This document shows positions 1-11,781 of a DNA stretch of 64,000 bases, piece by piece (position 1 is the first letter of the stretch; each line of letters opens with the position of its first letter). Location: NCBI GenBank assembly GCA_020631735.1, contig CM036170.1:72555737-72619736 (forward strand), given 5' to 3'. This DNA is from Saccharum officinarum (Eukaryota; Streptophyta; Magnoliopsida; Poales; Poaceae). The translations under genes and the position numbers were made by a program. The notes under the pieces are model-generated. The model made no database searches. It worked only from the letters and a program-made list of their open reading frames with translations, and was not told the origin of the DNA.

Positions 1-711
1 CGATCGATACATGTGCCGACTCATCGGCTATGGACCTTTCCTAGGTTTCGCTTAAACTAGATAGAGAGATGAGTCCTTCTCTTCTTCCCCCAAAAGAGAG
101 TGTCGGTCTTAGCCAGGGGCTACAGGCTTTGAGACAGTGTCGAGAGGGAGTTGGCCTGTCGATTAAGCGATGGTGTGGAATAGTGTGGAGTTGGTGGTAT
201 GTTGATCCCAGGATCATAACCTGGCTCGGAAAAGGGAACGGAGTGGATCGAGTGTGGGAATGGTGTTAAAACTTGATCAATTATATTATACACTTGATAT
301 GCTACTGCATAGGAAGCCCCAGCCCTATAGGTTTCTTTTGAATACAACCATGTTGCATCCAAACCTACAAAGCAATGCTCATAGGGATGGGAGTGGCCAG
401 TACAAATCGTACTGATAAGTTTTTGGCACAGGTTCTACTGAGGAGTATAGCTCCGAGGAGTTTGTTGGTTGAGGGGTTCGTGCCTACGCTCGAGTTTGGT
501 GATCTTATCTTCAAGCTGTTCTGATTAAATGCTACTTTTGTTTCTGCCAATGCGGTGATGTAATAATTTATGTAATTCCGCACTATTTGTACTATGATAT
601 TATCGTTGTATGGATGTGGTATTCAACTGGAATTTGGGTAATAAGATCCATCGTGGTCTTAATACACTTTGACTCTGTGGATTTCCCTTCATGGAAATTA
701 AGGTCGTTTCA
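1..711 (+). repeat. 3' part of a 5' LTR, Ty3/gypsy element
   Basis: No gene is visible. The stretch ends in CA at 710-711 and is followed at once by a primer-binding-site match, then by an upstream ORF and gag in the same orientation. It is therefore read as the right-hand part of a 5' LTR whose left end lies outside the window. The matching 3' LTR was not found, so the boundary rests only on the CA end and the primer site. Confidence 0.6.
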
Positions 712-713
712 GT

Positions 714-726
714 TGATATCAGAGCC
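714..726 (+). other. Primer-binding site, initiator tRNA-Met type
   Basis: The bases TGATATCAGAGCC lie two bases after the LTR end. They match the usual plant retrotransposon primer site TGGTATCAGAGCC with one change (G to A at the third base). Priming by initiator tRNA-Met is general for this group. It fixes the element orientation as plus. Confidence 0.65.
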
Positions 727-996
727 ATACTTGACCTTAGGACGAAACCCTTAGAAATGGACGATAGAATAGGATGTGAACAAACCTTCCTTCAGTTATA
801 TACCGACCCTGCATCTACTTTTATGCAAGTCTTTTCTATTAATGGACCTGCTAACACCTGATTTCCTTGAAACATGCAGATGGCAATGAACGTCGACTGA
901 CCGCCTCTAGGACCACTACCTCTGGACCACGCCAAGCTTACCCTTGACCTACGTGAGCTCGGGGGTTTTGCACAGACCCTCTGCCGAGTTCTCATC

Positions 997-2103
997 ATGT
1001 TAGGTGTCCCCGACGAGCTTATCAAGGTCACCTACACGGGCAAAGCAGCTCAGGGAGGAGGAATCGAGGGACCGATTGCCACCTCAGTGGAGTTCCCAGC
1101 TAGCACCACCTTACCTTCCATCCCAGCCTTCATCGAGATGACGATAGAGGACACAGTCGAGGAGGGACTACAAGCTATCTCACACAAGGCACTTCGCAGA
1201 GTGATGAGGGACCACTACGAGCATCTAAAGACGACAGAGTTCCGTCTACTTCCCCAGGCCCTCGACCTCAGCCTTACCCCCAGTGAGCAGAGTTTCGCAG
1301 TAGGCAGAGTTATCCTTGCCGAGGAGGACAAATGCCTTCGTGTCTCAGCTATTCACCTACTAGAGCAAGACAGGTACGTGACCCAGCTGGAGCAGAAGAG
1401 ACGTTAGGACCAGGCCCTCTGGTGGGAGTACCAGGAGCGAGATTCGCTGGGAGCACATGAGCGAGCTAGACTACTGGAGACAATTGCCAAGCTGCAGGAT
1501 GAGCTCAACCGTCGTGAGGAGGACCACAGAGCCGAGGTCGCTGACTTTCAGGACAAAGTAGTCGACCTAGGCAACAGGAATTGCTACCTCGACAGCAAGG
1601 TCTTGAAATTACAGAGTGAGTTGGATGACAAGAAGGCCGAGTTCAACCGCAGGGGAGACAGAGAGAGATCCAAGGGGATTGGTATGCTGAAGATCCAATC
1701 TCGGAACAAGACCCTGACTCAGGAGCTAGAGGAGTTCAGGAAGAAGGCCGTTCACAACCAGGGTCACCTGATCGAGGCACTCAGGTAGACCGAGTACCTA
1801 CAGGACAAGTGTGAGAGGACTTGGTAGGCTTGGCACAAGTCTGACAGGAAACGTCTCAGGGAAATGAAGGGTATGTGGGATCAACTACCCAAGGAGATCC
1901 GCAGCAAGACAAAGCCTAGGATAGAAGAGTTTGAGTTAGCCCCGACTCACCTCAACCTAGACGCCTGCCCTACCCTACCTGGAGCCAAGGCTACCGAGGA
2001 GCTCGCTGAGGCCTTGAAGTACGTATCCCGACTCCACAAGTCTGACGAAGAGATCAAGGTCGAGGACAGTCGTATCCCAGCCGCGGTGTACGAGTTAGAG
2101 TAG
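997..2103 (+). pseudogene. Extra ORF upstream of gag (orf0-like), broken by stops
   Basis: One reading frame runs from ATG 997 to a TAG at 2101-2103. It is interrupted by three in-frame TAG codons at 1405-1407, 1786-1788 and 1825-1827. Reading through them gives about 368 residues. The first third is mixed; residues about 135-310 are rich in Glu, Lys, Arg, Gln and Leu with heptad-like spacing, suggesting a coiled coil. It sits between the primer site and gag, where some grass gypsy elements (RIRE3/RIRE8 type, from memory) carry an additional orf0. Function is unknown. All three internal stops being TAG fits C-to-T decay of CAG or G-to-A decay of TGG codons. The true start could lie upstream of 997. 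Confidence 0.55.
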
Positions 2104-2418
2104 GTGACCCTGCGTGATCATGAGTTATGTCTAAAGTTTCCATGAGTTGTACCCCCTTATGAGACGATTTATGAGACTCTATGCGTAGCACGATTCTCGC
2201 ACATCTTCTAGTGTAGCTGCTAAAGATGATGCTATGCAATCAAACCCTTGTAATGAATGTTTTTGGATCTTATGGCGTCTTTTGGATCTTGTCGCTTCTT
2301 TGTAATGAGTGTTGGATAGTATAATTGTTCTAATTTAAATCATCAAAAATCATGTAATCATATTGAATTATAAAGCACCTTGGCACAAGCACTAAAATTT
2401 CAATGATTCGTATTACAG
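2104..2418 (+). other. Spacer between orf0 and gag
   Basis: AT-rich non-coding stretch of 315 bp. It contains a local duplication of a 'ttttggatctt' motif near 2262-2292. The bases just before the gag ATG end in 'attacag', which resembles a splice acceptor; splicing of gag message past orf0 is possible but cannot be shown here. Confidence 0.4.
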
Positions 2419-4113
2419 ATGCCGAACCGCCGATCGAATCGCCTAATGAATCGAGGGCGTGCGCCCATCCCCGAACCCAATAGGGGCCGTGGTGACAACA
2501 ACCGTGGCCGTGGTCGTGGCCGTGGATGTGGAGGGATACCCTTCAACTTGGAGAATACCCCGCCACCTGTCGAGGAGAACATCCCGCCGCCACCACCACC
2601 GAACCTGGCAGAAGTGATGGCGCAGCAGACCCAGCTTCTTGCAGCTCTTGTTGAAGGAGCCAATCGTCGCCAAGGAGGTCAGCAGAATGATTTCCAGAGG
2701 AAGCTGGAAGGTCTCCTGAAGCTAAGACCACCTACCTATGATGGCACCGACCCTGACCCGTTGGTAGCTGATGACTGGCTTAAGGAAATGGAGAAGAAGC
2801 TTGATCTCACTACATTCACCGACGATGAGTGTGTTGGAGCTGTCGCACACCAGCTCACAGGTGCAGCACGCGCCTGGTGGGACAGTTTCAGTGACTCCCA
2901 TGAGGACCCTGCCAACATCTCATGGGAAGAGTTCGCCGAAGCATTCACTGAGTACCACATTCCCAAGGGTATCATGGAGGCCAAAGCTGAGGAGTTTCGC
3001 AACATCAAGATGGGAAAAGACAGAGTGATCGAGTACACTACTCGTTTCACCAACCTTTTGCGCTATGCGCCTTCCTATGTTGTGAACTCTGAAAAGGAGA
3101 AGCTGTACTATTACCGCAAGGGGCTTAACCCGCACATCAAACTGAAATTTGGCGGTATTGAGAGTAACACATTACGTGCTCTGGTGGATCGCTGCATTCA
3201 GATTGAGAAGGACCGTGATGAAGCTGGAGAGGAGTACAAGGGAAGGAAGCGAAAACCTGAGGAGTCCCTCCGTAGCCGTGATCGCAAGAGGATCCGTAGA
3301 GATGCACCATCTAGGGAACACTCTCACTACAACAGGGATGACAACCCTGGATCAGGTAGGGGAAATGGAGGCTACTTCACCAAAAACTCCCGCCCTGCTC
3401 AGGATCGTTACACCCGAGATCGTTATGCTCAGGATCGTAACACCCATGACCGTTTCAACCATTCCTGCTCTGTGAATGAACGCCCAACACAGAATCGCTC
3501 CGCACCAGGCAATGGAAAATGGAAGGCACCCACGCCAACCCCTACAGGCGGTGCACCTTTCACCTACTTCGCTTGTGGCCAACCGGGTCACAGGGCCGCT
3601 GAATGCCCTCAGAATTCAGCTGTTCAGAAGTCTCAGTTCAAGGGGTCTGCTACCCGTGGACGTCTCAACCATCTGGATGCCAAGGAAGCACATGCTGCAC
3701 CAGACGTCGTGTACGGTATGTTTCTAGTTAATGGCAATACTGCATCAGTTCTTTTTGACTCTGGAGCAACTTGTTCATACATATCAACCAAGTTTGCACG
3801 AGAGTATGGCCTGCCCGTAACCCCACGTGAGAAGCCTATCATTACCAGCTCGCCCTTAAGAGACTTAAAAAGCACCCACATCTGTAACGGAGTGAGTCTT
3901 ACCATCGAGGGTCTTATCTTTAAAGCTGATTTAACCCTGTTACCTTCCACCAACCTAGATATCATGGATTGGTTAACCATTCACCGAGGCATCATATCAT
4001 GTTCCCCAAGATATGTCCAAGTGACCCACCCATCAGGCCAAGTCATTAGATGTGAACCCCAGATTGAAAGGTCCACCTCTATCCTATGTGTAATAGAACC
4101 GTCCAAATTATAA
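2419..4113 (+). pseudogene. Ty3/gypsy gag-protease, truncated (chromovirus-like)
   Basis: The ATG at 2419 opens 564 codons. After an RG-rich N-terminus (residues about 20-45) comes a Retrotrans_gag-type domain (about 100-215, with WLKEMEKK, ARAWWD and a YYYRKGL-like segment). A basic region follows, then a zinc-knuckle remnant near residue 383-396 and an aspartic protease with DSGA at residue 447. Two defects are visible. The first knuckle Cys is Tyr, leaving C-x4-H-x4-C. The second protease motif reads LDIMDWL, whereas the family normally has a hydrophobic pair plus Gly before MDWL. Sequence similarity to the neighbouring LTR begins at 4089, so the last eight codons belong to another element. 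Reverse transcriptase, RNase H and integrase are absent. Confidence 0.8.
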
Positions 4114-6104
4114 GAGCACAAGTACAAAAACAATCACCGAAGTGATCAAATTCTCGCACTTGAGCCCATATAACTCCGGTAGTCCAATGAAATCATGAGG
4201 GATTTCAAACCAACCAACATACCAGCCAAGATCGTAGTGATTCAACATAACAAGTCACATGTTACAACTATTTCACAAGTAATTCAATATACATCGGAGT
4301 TCAACATAGTTATTACAACTTAAGTTCAAAAGTAGCGGAAGCAAAGTAATTTGAAACTAACAACACCCTTATTTCAAATACATGCCAGTACCAAGGTCGA
4401 CTTCCAACAAAAGCATTAGAGATAAGGTAAATAAGAAGGATCATGCCCATGATCATACTCTGCCACAAGGCAGGAGCCAACCAACTCTTGCAGTAGCCAT
4501 GATACTTCACAACCTGCAACAAGTGGGGATAAAACCCTGAGTACAAGAAGGTACTCAGTTAGACTTACCCGTCAAAAACCAGAAATAAAGTGACACCAAG
4601 GATCATACAAGGCTAATATGAAGTGGGGCTAGCTTGACAACATTTTGCATAAAAGCTTAATATGGATAAGTAATCATTAATGCTTAAGCATCAAGTTAAT
4701 TATCATTAACCTATCATCTATATTAGAACATGTACTAGAGCACTCACTTTATTAGGAGCAAACAATATTAACCATAGCAGGTATAAATTGAGGCAACCTT
4801 TCCATCGTGATCCAATTAATCATCCGTTCAATTTAATGGAATCTACGTTGCCGCTTCTCAAGTCAAGTGCTCACTAACCGGGAGCGACGGCGATTCAAAT
4901 CGAATTCCTATCCAGCTGGAGGGGTATTTCTAACACTCACCGTGAATACCCCTGCCAGGGTCGCACAGGCCACCTTTTCATATGATTCAGGAATCGCGGG
5001 TCCGAATGATGTCGTGACCTAAATGAGGTGCAACAATGCATATGTATAAATACATAGAAATGCAATAACACAACATTCATACCAGCACACCAAGTTCACA
5101 TGGGCACTAGAGTTAATCAACTTAACTATCACTTAAGCATATCCTTAGAAGATGACCAGCATATCGATCATGACACAAGTCACACAAGATCTCAAGCACA
5201 CTTAACACTAACAAGGTGTATATCACTCTTTAGAAATCAACATAGCAAAGCATATCCTATAAGTTTTATATTTTTCTTAGACAGTGCATGTTACTAGAAG
5301 ACCAACAAAATTGGAATCACTAATTTTGGACTTCTAAAACTCCAGATATTGATGAAAGCAAGTTAATCCATTTCCAAAACCACTTTTCACTAATGAATTT
5401 CTACAGCACAAACACATGCATGCTTGGCACAACTGATTACCCTAACATGCAGAGCACTTCACAAGGATTCCAACAAAATAAATTGCACAATTTTTGGAGC
5501 TACCAAATATGAGATATAGATTTTACAAGATAAAAGAAAATCTGTAGATTTGATGTGGTATTGCTCTTTTCAGGTGGGGCCCACTCGTCATAGGGACAAA
5601 ACCATCTTCTTCTTCACAAAGACACAGAGCGGACGAACAGGGGAGGAAGCTGGCCGGGTCTCCGGCGAAGGGGGGGTCGCCGGCGGCGAGGGCGCCCGTG
5701 CGGCACCAGGGACCCACATGCACCCAAGGGACCTCTCAAGCTCGGCTTGAGATGACCCCTGGCCGGCTGGCCATGGAGGCGGGCGGCGCCGGTGGCCGGT
5801 GCTCCGGCGGCAGCATGCTGCAGGCGGCTGCGCGACCGAGGAAGCGGCGCACAAGATGCAGTAAGGCCCGGCGGTGCTGCTACGGGCTTTAGGGGGATGC
5901 GAGGACATGCTCGACGGAGAAACGATAGTGGCCCTCGAGCTCGGCCCGGTGGCCATGGTGGCGAGCTCCGAAGCTCGAGCTGGACACGCGAGGAGGAGAG
6001 GAAATGGACTGAAGGGGGATGGGAAGGAGCTCGGGCGGTCGCTCAGTTGCTCCACCATGCCAAGTGAGGCGCAGACGCACGGCAGAGAGGAGGACACGCG
6101 GCAT
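4089..6104 (-). repeat. Shortened chromovirus-type LTR (copy A)
   Basis: This aligns with the long LTR at 6238-11781 from its TGTAA end, with two large internal deletions and a missing far end. The bases equivalent to about 7168-7930 are absent (junction near 5020). Those equivalent to about 8166-9250 are absent (junction near 5250). The copy stops at the equivalent of about 10100. On the minus strand it lacks the first ~1.7 kb of the LTR. It includes the GC-rich block 5560-6110, where long frames on both strands are composition artefacts. It abuts gag-protease at 4088 without a recognisable target duplication. Confidence 0.65.
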
Positions 6105-6237
6105 ACTTAGATTTAGAATTCAGTTTTCACAAACCTATATATAGCTATAAGTTGATAAAACTAATTTTATAAAACAAATCCTTTGTTTTAAATACACATA
6201 CGACAAGTTTAATGTTGAATCTTGCTCCGATGCCAGC
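6105..6237 (-). other. Leader piece with degenerate primer-binding site
   Basis: A 133-bp AT-rich piece between the two LTR copies. Read on the minus strand, the LTR end at 6238 is followed by CTGGCATCGGAGCAAG. This resembles the tRNA-Met primer site TGGTATCAGAGC with two transitions. The LTR at 6238-11781 would therefore also serve as a 5' LTR of a second internal region, nearly all of which is deleted. This is inference from position and partial match. Confidence 0.5.
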
Positions 6238-9200
6238 TGTAACAGAACCGTCCAAATTATAAGAGCACAAGTACAAAAACAATCACCGAAGTGATCAAAT
6301 TCTCGCACTTGAGCCCATATAACTCCGGTAGTCCAATGAAATCACGAGGGATTTCAAACCAACCAACATACTAGCCAAGATCGTAGTGATTCAACATAAC
6401 AAGTCACATGTTACAACCATTTCACAAGTAATTCAATATACATCGGAGTTCAACATAGTTATTACAACTTAAGTTCAAAAGTAGTGGAAGCAAAGTAATT
6501 TGAAACTAACAACACCCTTATTTCAAATACATGCCAGTACCAAGGTCGACTTCCAACAAAAGCATTAGAGATAAGGTAAATAAGAAGGATCATGCCCATG
6601 ATCACACTCTGCCACAAGGCAGGAGCCAACCAACTCTTGCAGTAGCCATGATACTTCACAACCTGCAACAAGTGGGGATAAAACCCTGAGTACAAGAAGG
6701 TACTCAGCTAGACTTACCCGTCAAAAACCAGAAATAAAGTGACACCAAGGATCATGCAAGGCTGATATGAAGTGGGGCTAGCTTGACAACATTTTACATA
6801 AAAGCTTAATATGGATAAGTAATCATTAATGCTTAAGCATCAAGTTAATTATCATTAACCTATCATCTATATTAGAACCTGTACTAGAGCACTCACTTTA
6901 TTAGGAGCAAACAATAATAACCATAGCAGGTATAAATTGAGGCAACCTTTCCATCGTGATCCAATTAATCATCCGTTCAATTTAATGGAATCGACGTTGC
7001 CGCTGCTCAAGTCAAGTGCTCACTAACCGGGAGCGACGGCGATTCGAATCGAATTCCTATCCAGCTGGAGGGGTATTTCTAACACTCACCGTGCAGACCC
7101 CTGCCAGGGTCGCACAGGCCACCTTTTCATATGATTCAGGAATCGCGGGTCCGAATGATGTCGTGACCCCAAGGGCGACACTCTACCAGGTGATAGGGAC
7201 TCTAACCCCCCCCCTTGGTCTCACGCCAATGTCCCCAAGCACATCCTTTCTCTCCTCCAAGAAGCAACCTACCATTCGATTCCCGGCCTAAACCATATTA
7301 CTCGGCTTCGCGGTCGGAACGGCTTATCCGGCCAACTAAGTGTTAGACTGCGTTCAACATGACTCAAGGACGTACAACGAATCGGTCCTTAAACGACTCA
7401 GACGGGGACAGATTCACACCCAAGACCTCCATGCCTTGTTGTTTCACTATCGTCATCCCGCCCGGTCTCATTTCATTTTATTAACACATGGTTCCTTTCC
7501 ACGATAGCAAATATAGCCAACCGTGTCATATATGAATATCCCTATATCTCGTAGGTGACAGGAAATCACCTAACTTCTACCGCTTAAAGCAAGGCTAAGC
7601 ATCTACTCGATCCTAATCTATGTAGGATTCAAGGATTCATATATCTGGACAAGGAATGATATAATGCAGCAAGGGTTTCCAACCAACTCCTACCACTTAA
7701 TGCAACAATACTTATAACATATATAGAATTAATTGCTTTGAAGGTAGGAGGCTTATAATGCTCCGGGGCTTGCCTGGGATCCGACTCAAGTTAGAGTATG
7801 TCAGATGAAGTCACTTGGCGAGCAACCTCCAATCTACCACTCGTCCGATCCTTCTATCTTCGGAATGGATCCACCAACTCCATCTTCGGGTTGGATCCAC
7901 ATCACGTCCTTCATGTTTTTCAGTTAGCGTACCTAAATGAGGTGCAACAATGCATATGTATAAATACATAGAAATGCAATAACACAACATTCATACCAGC
8001 ACACCAAGTTCACATGGGCACTAGAGTTAATCAACTTAACTAACACTTAAGCATATCCTTAGAAGATGACCAGCATATCGATCATGACACAAGTCACACA
8101 AGATCTCAAGCACACTTAACACTAATAAGGTGTATATCACTCTTTAGAAATCAACATAGCAAAGCAAGGTGAAGCAACAACTTAATTTAGAATCTGCCAT
8201 TTTTCGAAGATCAGAACAGCAGCTGGTTAAATCAAACATAACTGGAGTTCTGTAACTCCAATTGACTTGTAACAAGACATTCTAGAAATCTTATAAAATT
8301 ATCTATATTTCATTTATAATCATCACAGAATGATTCCAAAGTTTAACATGTCGAATTTACATAAACACAGCAACTGATCTAACAAGACAGAGAGCAAGCA
8401 ATTCTGTACTCCAACTTTAAACAGTTATAACTCCTAAACCACATGGTAAAATTCCACCAAATTTTAACAGCAGCTAGATACATAAATTATCTACAACTTT
8501 TGTATAAATAAGTTTCACAACAAAGCAAATTATCATGAACAACTTTGCTAAGTTCCCAGATCTGTCCAGAAACCTCATTTGCAAGAAATAATTATTAACT
8601 TATGTTGCAAAAATATAATTAGACAAAATCAACTTTACCAACATGTCACACATGACTAATGAACACCAGAAAACATAGTGTCCATTCCTAGATAAATTAT
8701 TTTAATACATTTCTTAATTTATCTTAGATAATTAGGTGGAATTATGAACACATATCCAAGGTGCACAATAAATTCTACCAAAATTACAGTGACCTACACC
8801 TGCTCCCAAAAGTCTACTGTCCAAATTTGAAACCATTTGGACATGTATATCAACCTCTATGAAAAAGACAAATTGCTATAGCAATAAATCATGGGAGAGC
8901 AAGTTAAACCTAAAACTCAATATTTTCTGTGAACACAAGGCCATATTATGAATCAATATGATAGAGAAACATAATACTAAGGTAATGGAACAACATTTTC
9001 TATTTTATCATTTATATATTATTTATAAGCTATTTATCAAGCTATAAACAAGTTAAATCAATAACTTGAGCATACAGCAAGCAATAACCATGAAATTTAT
9101 ACCACAAAACATCCATAGCATGACAATCCTACCATAACAATTTCACATCAATTGGAGCATCACAACACAAGATGTAAAAATAACAAGGAAAACAAGCATT

Positions 9201-11781
9201 TATTTTCCATTTAACAAGATCTAGGTAAAACATCCTGAAACCCAGAAACAACCTATAAGTTTTATATTTTTCTTAGACAATGCATGTTACTAGAAGACCA
9301 ACAAAATTGGAATCACTAATTTTGGACTTCTAAAACTCCAGATATTGATGAAAGCAAGTTAATCCATTTCCAAAACCACTTTTCACTAATGAATTTCTAC
9401 AGCACAAACACATGCATGCATGGCACAACTGATTACCCTAACATGCAGAGTACTTCACAAGGATTCCAACAAAACAAATTGCACAATTTTTGGAGCTACC
9501 AAATATGAGATATAGATTTTACAAGATAAAAGAAAATCTGTAGATTTGATGTGGTATTGCTCTTTTCAGGTGAGGCCCACTCGTCATAGGGACAAAACCA
9601 TCTTCTTCTTCACAGAGACACAGAGCGGACGAACAGGGGAGGAAGCTGGCCGGGTCTCCGGTGAAGGGGGGGGGGTCACCGGCGGCGAGGGCGCCCGTGC
9701 GGCACCAGGGACCCACACGCACCCAAGGGACCTCTCAAGCTCGGCTTGAGATGACCCCCGGCCGGCTGGCCATGGAGGCGGGCGGCGTCGGTGGCCGGTG
9801 CTCCAGCGGCAGCATGCTGCAAGCGGCTGCGCGACCGAGGAAGCGGCGCACAAGATGCAGTAAGGCCCGGCGATGCTGCTACGGGCTTCAGGGGGATGCG
9901 AGGACATGCTCGGCGGAGGAACGATAGTGGCCCTCGAGCTCGGCCCGGTGGCCATGGTGGCGAGCTCCGAAGCTCGAGCTGGACACGCGAGGAGGAGAGG
10001 AAATGGACTGAAGGGGGATGGGAAGGAGCTCGGGCGGTCGCTCAGTTGCTCCACCATGCCAAGTGAGGCGCAGACGCACGGCAGAGAGGAGGACACACGG
10101 CATCCATGGTGAAGGTGCACTGGTGCACGGCCGCCACGCCCAGAGCACGTGTCGGTGGTTCGGACATTTCATCGAATACGTGTCACGCGTCGCTATGCCT
10201 GACTTGGAGACCATTTTTGGGCCTGCTTGGGTCCGAATTTGGACATGAGCCAAGAAGCAAAGTTGGAGCCCACTCGATACCCTACAACTTCTATTAAGGT
10301 TGCACGGCCATTAGAGCAATAGATCAGCGGGTAATTAGTCCCCAATATGGCAATGTCATCGTGTTGAAAATGGTCACGGAAACTCACCTTCGGAGGTCAA
10401 GACTCGGTCAAACTGATCTCAACTTTTTGTATGTTCCCCTCCAAGATGTCAGCTACAAATTTTATTTTGGGATCAAGCCAAGTTACTTAACAAAATTATG
10501 AGAACACGACATGTCAATCAAGTTGTTACTAATCTCGGGCTTAAATATTCTAAGTCTGAAAACAGCTTTAGATTCAAACTTTGGCCCATTGTTTGACTTA
10601 TTTTCAAGCTAAAAAATGGTATGCTCTAAAAGCAAAGTTTGTTGTACACAACTCAATCTACAACTTTTATTAAAGGACCTTGAGCTGGTTCAGCTTAGAT
10701 CACAATATACAGAGCTCCAAAGTCGAGCACACGAAACTGAAATTTCAATTTCAGGAGGAACCCAACTGAAACACGATCTTTGAGGCTCTGTAGCTCTTGT
10801 ACTAGTGGGAATTAGGTCATAGTGTTGTTGACAAAATCATAGAACTATGTGAGCACTACAATATTGCCAATATGAGCTAGAGCTGGTTCTACCTAGTTTG
10901 GGAGGTAGAGTGCTCCAAAGTAAGCTACTTGAAACTGTTGTACAGTCCAGACTTAGCCAAATTGGCTAAGTGCCAAACAGCAGGTCAAAACTGACTTGGG
11001 GTCCCTGTTTGAGCATGTTCCCTACATTTCCATTACTTGACTCTTAAACAAAGTTTGTTACTTATAAAATTCCCTACAACTTTGTTAAAGGGTGCACAGT
11101 CATGCAAAGCTTCTAGGTCACACTTTTGAAATGGTCAAACAAAAGGGTTCTAGGGTCCATACATGGTCAACCATCACTTAGAAGCACATTTAGGCAAAAT
11201 GATCAACATGAACATTGTTCCATGGAGTGTCCTAAGTGTAGTTAAGGTGTTGTAGAGGCCAAACATACCCACCATGCATAGGTTGCACAAAAGTGTAGGC
11301 CTCATATGCCTTGAAATATAGAACTCAAGTGAAATGCTATAGTCATTTCATGTGGTTGTTTCAAGATACATGCTACACATGTTCCACTAGGGTGTTCCAC
11401 ATGTGTCCAAGATGTGTTGCACATATTGCATTTGTATGTTGCACAACACTAGTTCCCATGGGATGTAAGGTAGGTTTTAGTCATAATCCAAACAAGCATA
11501 TAACTTATCATTTCATGTGACTTTTTGATTCTAAACTTTACGAAACTTTTCCAGGGATCAATATAGATAGTTATTGATGTGAGACATGTGAAGATACTTT
11601 GATAACAAAACCCAAGCATATATCTTTTAATTGAGCCTATATGTAAGCAAGTGTGCAATATCCAAGTTTAGGTTAGGGTTTATTTCCATAGGTTTGACTT
11701 TGGCATCGTCATCTCCACTAATCTATCATGTTTGAGCTCAACCCACTGCCTAATTGGTGATAAACACCTGGGGTGTTATAG
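6238..11781 (-). repeat. Long chromovirus-type LTR, about 5.5 kb (copy B)
   Basis: Begins TGTAACAGAACCG at 6238 and ends GGGGTGTTATA at 11781. On the minus strand it therefore starts TATAACACCCC (expected TG mutated to TA) and ends in GTTACA. Just outside the 11781 end, on the minus strand, is a purine run GGGGGGAGGG like a polypurine tract. Its left ~1 kb is clearly related to the solo LTR at 36713-40642 (same start, shared segments such as 'acataccagccaagatcgta'). It carries a GC-rich island about 9560-10110. No coding capacity is credible. The length is large for an LTR, so part could be a nested insertion, for example 7168-7930 or 8166-9250, which copy A lacks. Confidence 0.65.

Noticed and set aside
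5588..6097. 169-codon frame and its counterpart at 9584-10120
   Set aside because: Same GC-rich LTR zone duplicated in the two LTR copies; the frames simply follow the repeat.
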